A stretch of 7,564 nucleotides of DNA from Mariprofundaceae bacterium (lineage in GTDB: Bacteria > Pseudomonadota > Zetaproteobacteria > Mariprofundales > Mariprofundaceae): contig JAUZQR010000207.1 of assembly GCA_030950865.1 (NCBI GenBank), positions 1 to 7,564 on the forward strand, written 5' to 3'. Position 1 is the first letter of the stretch. Every line of letters starts with the position of its first letter. The translations under genes and the position numbers were made by a program. The notes below the pieces were generated by a model. The model saw nothing but the letters and a program-made list of their open reading frames with translations. It searched no databases and was not told where the DNA came from. Positions 1 to 6,502 of the stretch are shown in pieces.

Positions 1-245
1 AATATATCTGAAAAAAACTGGAAAAATAGCTGAATGCCTACAGGCCACTGACGGCGAAAACAAAAGCTCTGGAATATCGCAAATACGACAAACAACAATG
101 CTATATACGCCAGAAGTTGATGGGATCCCATGCCAGTATCGGGCAAATAAAACCAGTTTACCATTAATAAAACAAGTATCATCGCCATGCCACGCCACAA
201 CAATAGTTGTAATAAGTGGCTGCGATTTTCCAGCTGTATTGTCAT
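1..245 (-). CDS. pilS: PilS-like membrane sensor histidine kinase, N-terminal part (cut by left edge)
   Basis: The minus strand is open from an ATG at 245 to the window edge, giving about 81 codons, and a TAA lies two codons upstream of that ATG. The visible protein begins MTIQLENRSHLLQLLLWRGM. It has two hydrophobic segments at about residues 20-35 and 45-60, split by a short loop (FYLPDTGMGSHQ). A basic patch (FRRQWPVG) follows, then a third hydrophobic stretch ending in FSDI at the edge. This pattern of short N-terminus, closely spaced helices and 'xQLxxxxxxDI' resembles the multi-helix sensor region of PilS kinases, which with PilR control pilin transcription. The position just after pilC on the same strand supports that reading. 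No catalytic domain is visible, so another membrane sensor or an unrelated membrane protein remains possible. No clear Shine-Dalgarno sequence precedes the ATG. Confidence 0.6.
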   Translation of the reverse strand, partial: MTIQLENRSHLLQLLLWRGMAMILVLLMVNWFYLPDTGMGSHQLLAYIALLFVVFAIFQSFCFRRQWPVGIQLFFQFFSDI

Positions 246-255
246 GGTTTATGCA

Positions 256-296
256 AGAAAAAGACTACAGAAGTGTTCATGAGAAATAAGCACTTC
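256..296 (-). terminator. Possible weak hairpin between pilC and the pilS-like gene
   Basis: On the minus strand GAAGTG (296-291) can pair with CACTTC (275-270) around a 15-base loop. A few bases later a T-rich stretch (TCTTTTTC, about 263-256) follows. The stem is only six pairs with a long loop, so it would be a weak terminator or attenuator. It could lower expression of the kinase relative to pilC. Confidence 0.25.
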
Positions 297-306
297 CCCA
301 ATGACT

Positions 307-1500
307 TTATACAACCGATGCCATTTGGAAGATAGGTAGATACATGGCAATCACTAAACCACCAATCACGACACCCAAGAAAGCCATAATAATTGGTTCC
401 ATCAAAGCAGTCATGCCATCCACTGCCACATCCACTTCCTCTTCATAAAAGTCAGCAATTTTTGATAACATTTCTTCCAAACTACCCGTTTGCTCACCAA
501 TTGAAATCATTTGCGTCACCATAATTGGGAATATCTTACTTTCTTCCAGAGGTTGCGTTAACGTCATACCTTGGCTAATCGAATCCTTACAAGTCAGAAT
601 AACCTGTTCAATCACAAGGTTGCCCGATGTTTCTGCCACTGTATCCAAAGACTCCAAAATCGGCACCCCTGCCGCAGTTAATGTTGAAAATGTTCGGCAA
701 AACCGAGCCACAGAACCTTTGCGTAACACATCGCCAATCACAGGCAGGTTGAGCAATAATTTATCCAACTGATAGTGCCCTTGCGGCGTTTTATAAATGG
801 CTTTGATACTCCAAATCAAAACAAACGGCGCAAACAATACAACATACCAATATTCCACAAATAAATCTGAAATCGCCATAGCAATTTTTGTAGGCCCTGG
901 CAATTCAGCACCAAATGATGAGAACATTTCACTAAATACTGGAATCACAAAAATCATCAGAATTGAAGTTACAATGAAAGAAACTGCCAAAATCGCAATC
1001 GGATAAATCATCGCTGATTTAATTTTAGACTTCAAAGCCAATGCCTTTTCTTTATATGTACACAAACGCAACAAGATACTATCCAAAATACCGCCCTGCT
1101 CACCAGCTTCCACCAACGAGCACGTTAGACGGTCAAATTCCTTTGGAAACTTACGAAACGTTTCCCCCAATGGGGTGCCGCCTTCCAACTCTACACGCAC
1201 ACCTTTCAGCAATTTCGCCATGGATTTTTTATCAGAGCCACGTTCGGCAAGCTCAAAACACTGCACCAGCGGTAGACCTGCATTAATCATCGTCGATAAT
1301 TGGCGAAAAAAGATAGAAATATCTTTTTCTTCCACTTTTTCAGGGAAAATCTCAATTTCTATCGGCTTTTTCTTTGCTTTAATATCGGTTAGACCTTGCC
1401 TGCGCAAGGTGGCTATCGCGATGTCTTTATTCGCTACATCCAGCTCACCCGCTTTACTTTGACCTTGTCTTGTTTTTGCTGTCCAGTTAAAAATTGGCAT
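307..1500 (-). CDS. pilC: Type IV pilus inner-membrane platform protein PilC (GspF/T2SSF family)
   Basis: PilC is the polytopic inner-membrane platform on which the pilus motor ATPases PilB and PilT act. The 397-aa length is typical. The N-terminus (MPIFNWTAKTRQGQSKAGEL) is the usual PilC opening. Two T2SSF repeats are visible, each with a matching signature: FFRQLSTMINAGLPL (64-78) and FCRTFSTLTAAGVPILESL (267-285), plus paired EAGEQGGILD (131-140) and SIGEQTGSLEEML (333-345). Membrane segments lie near 165-190, 216-235 and 368-392. The start ATG shares one base with the pilB stop (TGATG), and a GGTGGGTGA purine-rich stretch lies just upstream, so translation is likely coupled to pilB. PilC rather than GspF is preferred because of the pilB neighbour and the absence of other type II secretion genes. 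Confidence 0.96.
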   Translation of the reverse strand: MPIFNWTAKTRQGQSKAGELDVANKDIAIATLRRQGLTDIKAKKKPIEIEIFPEKVEEKDISIFFRQLSTMINAGLPLVQCFELAERGSDKKSMAKLLKGVRVELEGGTPLGETFRKFPKEFDRLTCSLVEAGEQGGILDSILLRLCTYKEKALALKSKIKSAMIYPIAILAVSFIVTSILMIFVIPVFSEMFSSFGAELPGPTKIAMAISDLFVEYWYVVLFAPFVLIWSIKAIYKTPQGHYQLDKLLLNLPVIGDVLRKGSVARFCRTFSTLTAAGVPILESLDTVAETSGNLVIEQVILTCKDSISQGMTLTQPLEESKIFPIMVTQMISIGEQTGSLEEMLSKIADFYEEEVDVAVDGMTALMEPIIMAFLGVVIGGLVIAMYLPIFQMASVV

Positions 1501-3197
1501 CAGTCACCCACCGTTACACGCAGACACTCTTCAAGTGAGATTGAACCATCGCGCACCTTATTCAAAGCTGCCATACGCAATGTTTTCACACCTTGAGAAA
1601 CTGCAATATCATTAATATCATCCGAATTTTTTCCAGCATATACAGCATCACGAATTTCATCCGTGACTGGCATCACCTGATAAATGCCCACACGTCCTTT
1701 ATAACCCGTTCCATTGCATACATTACAACCTTTACCTTGCATCGGCTGAAAAGAGCCAACTTCTTGCTCTGGAATACCTGCGTCAATGAGTGCTTCTGAT
1801 GGTATCTCAACAGGCTCCGAACACTCTTTACATGTTCGGCGACCCAAACGTTGTGCTGTTACCAAGTTGACCGCAGAACCAACCAAGAAGGACTCAATGC
1901 CCATATTCACCATACGCGTCATGGTCGAAGGTGCATCATTGGTATGCAATGTTGCCAAGACCAAATGCCCAGTAAGTGCCGCTTTGATACCAATCGCCGC
2001 TGTATCATAATCACGAATTTCACCAATCAAAATAATGTCTGGATCTTGACGCAAAAATGACTTCAATGCGGCTGGAAAATCCAAGCCCACAGCAGGGTTC
2101 ACATTCACCTGATTAATGCCCATAAAGTTAAATTCCACAGGGTCTTCTGCGGTACAAATATTCACCCCTGGCTGATTTAATTCGGCCACTGCCGAATACA
2201 AACTTACCGTTTTACCCGAACCTGTTGGTCCCGTCACCAACACCATGCCATAAGGCTGATGAATGTGATGTTGGAAATTTTTCAAATCCCCTTCTTCATA
2301 ACCAAGCTTCACCATATCCAACTGCAAGTTAGAAGAGTCCAAAAGGCGCATCACAACCTTTTCACCAAACAACGTAGGCAATACAGACACACGAAAATCC
2401 ACTGTCTTTGCTTTGGACAGACGCAATTTAATACGCCCATCTTGCGGCACACGACGCTCTGCGATATTTAATCGCGCCTGAATTTTAATGCGCGAGACCA
2501 TGGCATCACGCATTTTCAAAGGCGGTCGCATAATTTCATGCAACACACCATCCACACGATAACGCACCCGCAACGATTTCTCATAGGGTTCAATATGAAT
2601 ATCAGATGCGCCTCGTTTAATGGCATCCAACAAAATCAGGTTGACCAATTTAACAACAGGGGCCGTCTCAGTTTCAGCAGCCAGTGAATGTTCATCCACC
2701 TCGAGGTCATCGGTGTCAACAATCTCCATTTCATCGGCACCAAGCTCGCCCATCACATCTTCAAGCTGTTGTCCTGCACCATCCATCTCTTCAAGCTTTG
2801 CAAGAATTTGAGACTCTGTTACCACCACTACATCAACTTGACTGCCACTAATAAACGCAATTTCATCCAAGGCATTAATATCATACGGGTCAGCAACCGC
2901 TAAAGTAATTGCGTTGCCCTTACGATGAATCGGAATCACTGCATTTTTACGCAGCATATCAACAGGAATATCTGTCAAATTAGGCTGAACATCCACCTTG
3001 CTCAAATCAATCACAGGGCGACCAAATGACTTGCCTATAAATTTAGCGAGATCTTCTTCTGTAAACAAACCAGCCTTCACCAACTCGGCCGTTAGGCTAA
3101 CACCGTTCAGCTTCATCTCACGCTGAGCATGCGCCAACTGTTCTTTATTGATAGCCTGCTTACGCAGCAAAATATCACCAAGTCTGGTCTGCTTCAT
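1500..3197 (-). CDS. pilB: Type IV pilus assembly (extension) ATPase PilB
   Basis: This is the cytoplasmic hexameric ATPase that drives pilin polymerisation. At 565 aa it has normal PilB length. An MshEN/T2SSE N-terminal region (about 1-145, opening with RLGDILL at 5-11) is followed by an acidic linker (about 145-178) and the secretion-ATPase core. Visible motifs are Walker A GPTGSGKT (323-330), an Asp box (TAEDPVEF, 349-356), Walker B DPDIILIGEIRD (385-396) and a His box (GHLVLATLHTN, 410-420). Cysteines C456, C459, C491 and C494 form the tetracysteine zinc site typical of PilB/GspE and absent from PilT. The start ATG overlaps the aroE stop as ATGA, and a strong GGGAGG site sits seven bases upstream, so both coupling and independent initiation are possible. 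MshE or GspE are less likely given the adjacent pilC. Confidence 0.96.
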   Translation of the reverse strand: MKQTRLGDILLRKQAINKEQLAHAQREMKLNGVSLTAELVKAGLFTEEDLAKFIGKSFGRPVIDLSKVDVQPNLTDIPVDMLRKNAVIPIHRKGNAITLAVADPYDINALDEIAFISGSQVDVVVVTESQILAKLEEMDGAGQQLEDVMGELGADEMEIVDTDDLEVDEHSLAAETETAPVVKLVNLILLDAIKRGASDIHIEPYEKSLRVRYRVDGVLHEIMRPPLKMRDAMVSRIKIQARLNIAERRVPQDGRIKLRLSKAKTVDFRVSVLPTLFGEKVVMRLLDSSNLQLDMVKLGYEEGDLKNFQHHIHQPYGMVLVTGPTGSGKTVSLYSAVAELNQPGVNICTAEDPVEFNFMGINQVNVNPAVGLDFPAALKSFLRQDPDIILIGEIRDYDTAAIGIKAALTGHLVLATLHTNDAPSTMTRMVNMGIESFLVGSAVNLVTAQRLGRRTCKECSEPVEIPSEALIDAGIPEQEVGSFQPMQGKGCNVCNGTGYKGRVGIYQVMPVTDEIRDAVYAGKNSDDINDIAVSQGVKTLRMAALNKVRDGSISLEECLRVTVGD

Positions 3198-4090
3198 TTA
3201 CAATCCTCCCAGCCAGGAAACACGCTTGCACATCGCTTCAGCTTCGCTTCCATCCAAGTCAGTGCATCTAATATATCAGGTATTTGCTGTGGATGCCAGT
3301 TTGTGAAGGATTTTGCACCCTGCGCCACCAACATCGGCAAACCATCCGTCATACGACGTTCGGACAAGTTGGCAGCCTGTATAAAGGCTGTTTTTCCATC
3401 TGGTTTATACACCGCATCCATTAACCAACCATGCCCACTCATTTGAAAAGGAAATATGTCTGATGAGCCTAAGCCAATACTTGTCGTATTGATAACCATG
3501 GGAGATTTATGACACATGGCAGTCACTTCACGCTGTTGCCAAGCAAGCACATAACAATCCATGCTTGGGTAATGCTGCTTAGCATGTTTAACGAGTTGTT
3601 CTACTCGCTCAGGTGAGCGATTACATATTGCCACACTTGATACACCTTGTTGATATGCAGCATGCAATACTGCACGCGCTGTTCCACCTGCACCAAACAG
3701 CAATATATGTTCATTTTTTAAGACCAGCCCTGTACCTGTAAATACGGATGCAACACCCTGCCAATCCGTATTGCTTGCCTGCCAGCTTCCAGATACCAAT
3801 GTAAGCGTATTGGCAGCTCCAATGCATTGCACATCTTTATCTGCTTGCACATATGGCAATACTGCTTCTTTATAGGGTACAGTAACATTCACCCCCTGTA
3901 CGCCCAATGCCGCCAAGCCATCAATAGCATTTTTTAAAGACTCTTGTTCAACATGGTAGGGAACATAGACCACATCCAAATTATGCTGCTCAGCAAAATA
4001 AGCCTGAAACACTGGCGATAGCGAATGCTTAATCGGGCATCCAATAATGCCGTAAATATTTGTTTCGCCTGTTATTTCCACGTTATTCAA
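3194..4090 (-). CDS. aroE: Shikimate dehydrogenase (NADP+) AroE
   Basis: AroE reduces 3-dehydroshikimate to shikimate with NADPH in aromatic amino-acid biosynthesis. Substrate-site motifs are SLSP (23-26), NVTVPYKE with catalytic K74, and GAANTL to NTDWQG with catalytic D109. The Rossmann part shows GAGGTARA (133-140), CNRSPERVE (156-164, the NADP phosphate-binding NRS/R region), INTTSIGL (200-207), DAVYKP (225-230) and GLPMLVAQGAKSF (250-262). At 298 aa it is slightly longer than most AroE proteins, with about 25 extra C-terminal residues. The likely start is TTG at 4090, and an in-frame TGA lies four codons upstream. A GTG at 4081 (codon 4) is the alternative. Neither has a well-spaced ribosome site; GGGTGA lies about 12 bases before the TTG. 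The stop overlaps the pilB start. The function is secure and the start is not. Confidence 0.95.
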   Translation of the reverse strand: MNNVEITGETNIYGIIGCPIKHSLSPVFQAYFAEQHNLDVVYVPYHVEQESLKNAIDGLAALGVQGVNVTVPYKEAVLPYVQADKDVQCIGAANTLTLVSGSWQASNTDWQGVASVFTGTGLVLKNEHILLFGAGGTARAVLHAAYQQGVSSVAICNRSPERVEQLVKHAKQHYPSMDCYVLAWQQREVTAMCHKSPMVINTTSIGLGSSDIFPFQMSGHGWLMDAVYKPDGKTAFIQAANLSERRMTDGLPMLVAQGAKSFTNWHPQQIPDILDALTWMEAKLKRCASVFPGWEDCK

Positions 4091-4170
4091 GCGCAGTTCA
4101 CATCACCCTTTTTTATAGGAGTGTGATAAAACATCATGCCTTGTTCTTGAAAAAAATACTGAAATTCCAT
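4087..4170 (-). CDS. Possible 27-aa leader ORF overlapping the aroE start
   Basis: A short frame starts at ATG 4170 and encodes MEFQYFFQEQGMMFYHTPIK followed by KGDVNCA. Its TGA overlaps the proposed aroE TTG (TTGA). A purine-rich GGAAAAGG lies just upstream of the ATG, and stop codons (TAATAA) close the frame 5' of it. I recognise no family. The frame may be translated so that terminating ribosomes restart at the poorly signalled TTG of aroE. It contains no run of aromatic residues of the sort seen in classical attenuators, although F/Y make up six of 27 positions. At this length a chance frame is quite possible. Confidence 0.25.
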   Translation of the reverse strand: MEFQYFFQEQGMMFYHTPIKKGDVNCA

Positions 4171-4348
4171 TGACCTTTTCCACTCTTATTAAAAATTAGT
4201 ATCATCCATGTAGCGGCTACCTTTGAAGCAGAGTCACGCTACCGAGCCTATATTAGATTGCTTATTACTATACGTCCATAGTCGCCATATTTGCGCTTTC
4301 AACACTAGCCATTAGCTTGCCAAGCCTTTAATGTCATGGAGGCAGTAT
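4091..4348. other. Divergent intergenic region between aroE and the dsrE2-like gene
   Basis: This stretch of about 258 bases must hold the control regions of both divergent units unless they are read from elsewhere. Apart from the possible leader frame on the minus strand, it contains two short inverted repeats: GTAGC-G-GCTAC (4210-4220), whose left arm can alternatively pair as GTAGCG with CGCTAC (4237-4242), and GCTTG-C-CAAGC (4315-4325). No -35/-10 pair with good spacing was found on either strand: TTGACC at 4170-4175 is 21 bases from TAGTAT at 4197-4202. No known riboswitch class was recognised. Confidence 0.5.
4337..4342 (+). promoter_or_regulatory. Ribosome-binding site fixing the dsrE2-like start
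   Basis: TGGAGG lies six bases before the ATG at 4349. This favours that codon over the in-frame ATG at 4331, which precedes the site and would place it inside the coding region. Confidence 0.85.
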
Positions 4349-4837
4349 ATGAACGTTCCCACAGATAAGAAAAAAATATCCATTGTCTGTTTTTCAGGCG
4401 ACTTTGATAAAATGGTTGCAGCATTCACCATTGCCACAGGAGCCGCTGCAACCAATCGCGAAGTCACCATGTTTTTTACATTTTGGGGTCTTAATGCTCT
4501 CAAAAAAGATAAAGGGCGCATAGCTATGGGCAAAAGCATTTTAGCCAAAGCATTTAACTTCTTAATGGGTGGATTAAACAACCTCCCCTTATCCCGTTTA
4601 AACTTTTTTGGCGCTAGCCCTAAACTGATGTCCATGATGATGAAACAGCACAATGTTGCAACGCTACCTGAACTTGTTGAGGCCGCCCATGCACTGGATA
4701 TTCGTATTGTGGCATGTGAAATGGCGATGAAAATCTTGGAAGTTGAGAAAAGTGACATGATTGAAGAGGTGCAAGATGTTGTGGGCGTTGCCACCTTCCT
4801 CAATGATTCTGAAAACTCACATATTATCTTTATTTAA
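4349..4837 (+). CDS. DsrE2-family (DsrE/DsrF/DrsH-like, COG2210-type) sulfur-trafficking protein
   Basis: The 162-aa protein matches the DsrE2 type of DsrE-like protein. Visible features are the opening KKISIVCFSGDFDKMVAAF (8-26), a small-residue helix (TIATGAAAT), the VTMFFTFWGLNALKK block (39-53), LPELVEAAHALDIRIVACEM (106-125) and the closing VVGVATFL (144-151). C123 in the ACEMAM segment corresponds to the cysteine that carries persulfide in sulfurtransferases of this group; C14 is a second cysteine near the first strand. The family is known to act in cytoplasmic sulfur relay with TusA and rhodaneses, for example in the rhd-tusA-dsrE2 cluster of Allochromatium vinosum. Here a TusA-like gene follows after 13 bases, and no rhodanese is present in the window. 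The middle region (60-100) is rich in Met and hydrophobic residues and may associate with membrane. The substrate and direction of sulfur flow cannot be read from sequence. Confidence 0.87.
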   Translation: MNVPTDKKKISIVCFSGDFDKMVAAFTIATGAAATNREVTMFFTFWGLNALKKDKGRIAMGKSILAKAFNFLMGGLNNLPLSRLNFFGASPKLMSMMMKQHNVATLPELVEAAHALDIRIVACEMAMKILEVEKSDMIEEVQDVVGVATFLNDSENSHIIFI

Positions 4838-4841
4838 AGGA
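4836..4841 (+). promoter_or_regulatory. Ribosome-binding site fixing the TusA-like start
   Basis: AAAGGA overlaps the stop codon of the preceding gene and sits nine bases before the ATG at 4851. The longer frame back to 4761 would overlap the upstream gene by 77 bases and lacks such a site. Confidence 0.75.
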
Positions 4842-4850
4842 ACAACATAC

Positions 4851-5072
4851 ATGAAACATTTTCTCGATATTACCAATGAAACCTGCCCCATGACATTTGT
4901 AAAAGTAAAGTTGCAATTAGCAAAAATGGATGCTGGCGAACAGTTAGAAGTCTTGCTTAATAAGGGCGAGCCTTTGGAAAATGTGCCGCGCTCCTGCGAA
5001 GAGCAGGGCTACAAGGTGCTTTCCAATGAACCCACAGACCATGAAAAACATCTTATTCTTATCGAGAAATAA
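4851..5072 (+). CDS. TusA-like sulfur carrier protein (SirA/YedF family) with CPMT motif
   Basis: The 73-aa protein has the TusA fold pattern. An N-terminal strand (HFLDITNETCPM) carries the active cysteine C12, followed by a helix (FVKVKLQLAKM), a strand (EQLEVLLNKG), the EPLENVPRS segment (40-48) and a final strand (HLILIEK). TusA proteins carry persulfide sulfur on the cysteine of a CPxP motif and hand it to thiolation or sulfur-oxidation partners. Here the motif reads CPMT, so the second proline is missing. I recall this 'CPMTFVK ... NVPRS' form as a recurrent TusA-like subgroup, but the function of that subgroup is unclear to me. The gene sits 13 bases after the DsrE2-type gene and is almost certainly co-transcribed with it, which points to a sulfur-transfer pair rather than a tRNA-thiolation role. 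Confidence 0.88.
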   Translation: MKHFLDITNETCPMTFVKVKLQLAKMDAGEQLEVLLNKGEPLENVPRSCEEQGYKVLSNEPTDHEKHLILIEK

Positions 5073-5074
5073 CC

Positions 5075-5091
5075 AGCCTACTGAGTAGGTT
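5075..5091. terminator. Small hairpin between convergent gene ends
   Basis: AGCCTAC (5075-5081) and GTAGGTT (5085-5091) form a stem of seven pairs, one of them G-T, around a TGA loop. It fills the 17-base gap between the TusA-like stop and the chemoreceptor stop and overlaps the latter. No long T run follows on either strand, so it is at best a weak bidirectional terminator. Confidence 0.35.
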
Positions 5092-6406
5092 ATGATGCCT
5101 CTACAATCAAACGATCCAATAAGCTCACAACCTGCTCTGACAATGGTGCAATAGCTTCAACATCTGCAATAGCCCCTTCTTTATCACCGCTATTGTAACG
5201 CTCTACGGCTTGCCGACCGAGGGAATGAACTTTTTCATGTGGTATTGCCATTTCTTTAAACGAAGCCTTTGTTCCATATGCCTCTTTTCCAATCGAATCA
5301 TACCACTTTCCTAGTCGACAATCATGGTGGCTTGCTACAGTAGACAGCTCAATATCTCCACGGTCTAAAATCATATTAACCAAACGTTTTTTCCATAAAA
5401 TATGATCCGATTTAGCTAATCTCAACACAGCATCTTTTAGCTTCATCTCGCCAAACTCTTGAATTTCACTGACGAGTTTAGATTCCAATGCATCGGTATC
5501 ATTTAAAGTTTGGCTCACAACTTGGCGACTACTGCTTACCATATTGGCTGTTTCAGCTACAGAAGCCGCCACTTCTTGTGACGCTGCGGATTGATCATGT
5601 GTTGCTTGGGTAATTTGATCAACCTCTCCAGCAATCACATTTAAAGCATCATTCATTTCATGCATGCGCTTATTTACTTTACTCATATCCTTATTGCCTT
5701 GCTCAACAGCACTAGAAATCTCTTTCGTTACCACTGCAATATTCACCACATCTTCCTGAATTCGATGAACCTTTTCGACAATATTCTCAGTTGCTTGTTT
5801 TGTTTGATGCGACAGCTCTTTCACTTCATTTGCTACAACGGCAAAACCTCGACCAACCTCTCCCGCCCTTGCAGCCTCAATGGTTGCATTAAGAGCCAAT
5901 AAATTGGTTTGGTCCGATATTTTTTTAATCACGCCTAAAATACTATTAATTTCTTGCGATGCCTCTGTCAGTGCCTGAACACGTTCACTGGCTTCATCAA
6001 CCCGTGTATCAATATGATTCATCGCTTCCACAGCATGGTCGACCGCAACGGTCGCATCTTGGCTTTGTTGATTAGCATGTACAATATTTACATTAACCTG
6101 ATCAACTCGCTCAGCCACATGCGAAACATTAGCGCTCATTTGCTCACTCGCAGCAGCCATCGCCATTGACCTATCATCAAGATGCGACATGCCTTGCTCT
6201 AAATGACCCATACTCATGGTGGTTTCAAATGCATTCATGGTCATATTAACCATATCATCCAATTGTTCTAACATGCGGCTTTCCAACTGTTCCGCTAATG
6301 CATTTGCCTGCTGAATCAATGGGTCATTACCACTTGCTCGATAGGTAAAATCACCCACAGCCAACTTAGAAAAAAGTGTTAGGATTTCTTCTTTCATTTG
6401 ATCCAT
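5090..6406 (-). CDS. Soluble methyl-accepting chemotaxis protein with C-terminal CZB zinc-binding domain
   Basis: The 438-aa protein has no membrane segment or signal peptide, so it should be a cytoplasmic chemoreceptor acting on CheA/CheW. Residues 1-40 ([20 protein letters not shown]) resemble a HAMP-like or linker stretch. A long coiled coil (about 40-310) holds the highly conserved hairpin tip [20 protein letters not shown] (165-184), continuing [15 protein letters not shown]. The C-terminus is a CZB domain: H335 (SDHILWKK), C363 (CRLGKWY), H390 and H394 (PHEKVH) form the expected H-C-H-H zinc site. CZB receptors such as Helicobacter TlpD respond to zinc or oxidants through this Cys-zinc pair, so a redox or metal cue is likely here (inference). 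There is no C-terminal CheR-tethering pentapeptide. AGGGGA five bases before ATG 6406 supports the start. No other chemotaxis gene is adjacent. Confidence 0.95.
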   Translation of the reverse strand: MDQMKEEILTLFSKLAVGDFTYRASGNDPLIQQANALAEQLESRMLEQLDDMVNMTMNAFETTMSMGHLEQGMSHLDDRSMAMAAASEQMSANVSHVAERVDQVNVNIVHANQQSQDATVAVDHAVEAMNHIDTRVDEASERVQALTEASQEINSILGVIKKISDQTNLLALNATIEAARAGEVGRGFAVVANEVKELSHQTKQATENIVEKVHRIQEDVVNIAVVTKEISSAVEQGNKDMSKVNKRMHEMNDALNVIAGEVDQITQATHDQSAASQEVAASVAETANMVSSSRQVVSQTLNDTDALESKLVSEIQEFGEMKLKDAVLRLAKSDHILWKKRLVNMILDRGDIELSTVASHHDCRLGKWYDSIGKEAYGTKASFKEMAIPHEKVHSLGRQAVERYNSGDKEGAIADVEAIAPLSEQVVSLLDRLIVEAS

Positions 6407-6420
6407 TATTATCCCCTAGC

Positions 6421-6448
6421 AAAAAAAGCATTTATTAGACCCAATAAA
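6421..6448 (-). terminator. AT-rich hairpin with seven-T tail upstream of the chemoreceptor gene
   Basis: On the minus strand TTTATT (6448-6443) pairs with AATAAA (6436-6431) around a six-base loop. TGC and then seven Ts (6427-6421) follow. It lies after the three membrane-protein genes and so may end their transcript. The T run is only about 15 bases from the chemoreceptor ATG and next to its ribosome site, so it could also act as an attenuator in that gene's leader. The stem has no G-C pairs and would be weak. Confidence 0.4.
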
Positions 6449-6502
6449 CTAGCAAAACACATGCCATCTTAGCCTAGAAAACCAATCAAATACTTAGTAT
6501 CG

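Noticed and set aside
98..289. 63-codon frame on the plus strand
   Set aside because: It lies opposite the pilS-like coding frame and the pilC-pilS gap, has no ribosome site, and its product looks like no protein family.
4170..4202. TTGACC ... TAGTAT as a sigma-70 promoter for the sulfur genes
   Set aside because: The spacing is 21 bases, too long for a normal promoter, and no better-spaced -10 or -35 partner was found.
4203..4300. Riboswitch (for example c-di-GMP-I) suggested by GGCTACC and CGCTACCGAGCC
   Set aside because: The conserved core elements of known classes are absent; only short stems are visible.
4315..4325. GCTTG-C-CAAGC palindrome as a regulatory hairpin before the DsrE2-type gene
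   Set aside because: A one-base loop cannot form a stable RNA hairpin, and an 11-base palindrome alone is weak evidence for an operator.
4331..4348. Longer start for the DsrE2-type gene at ATG 4331
   Set aside because: The TGGAGG ribosome site lies inside this extension and is correctly spaced only for ATG 4349.
4312..4803. 163-codon frame on the minus strand
   Set aside because: It is antisense to the DsrE2-type gene, which has clear family motifs and a ribosome site; the minus frame has neither.
4761..4850. Longer start for the TusA-like gene at ATG 4761
   Set aside because: It would overlap the previous gene by 77 bases and add 30 residues foreign to the TusA fold; AAAGGA before 4851 fits better.
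6490..6500. ATACTTAGTAT palindrome after the 72-aa gene
   Set aside because: It is short, AT-rich and has a one-base centre, so chance is a sufficient explanation.
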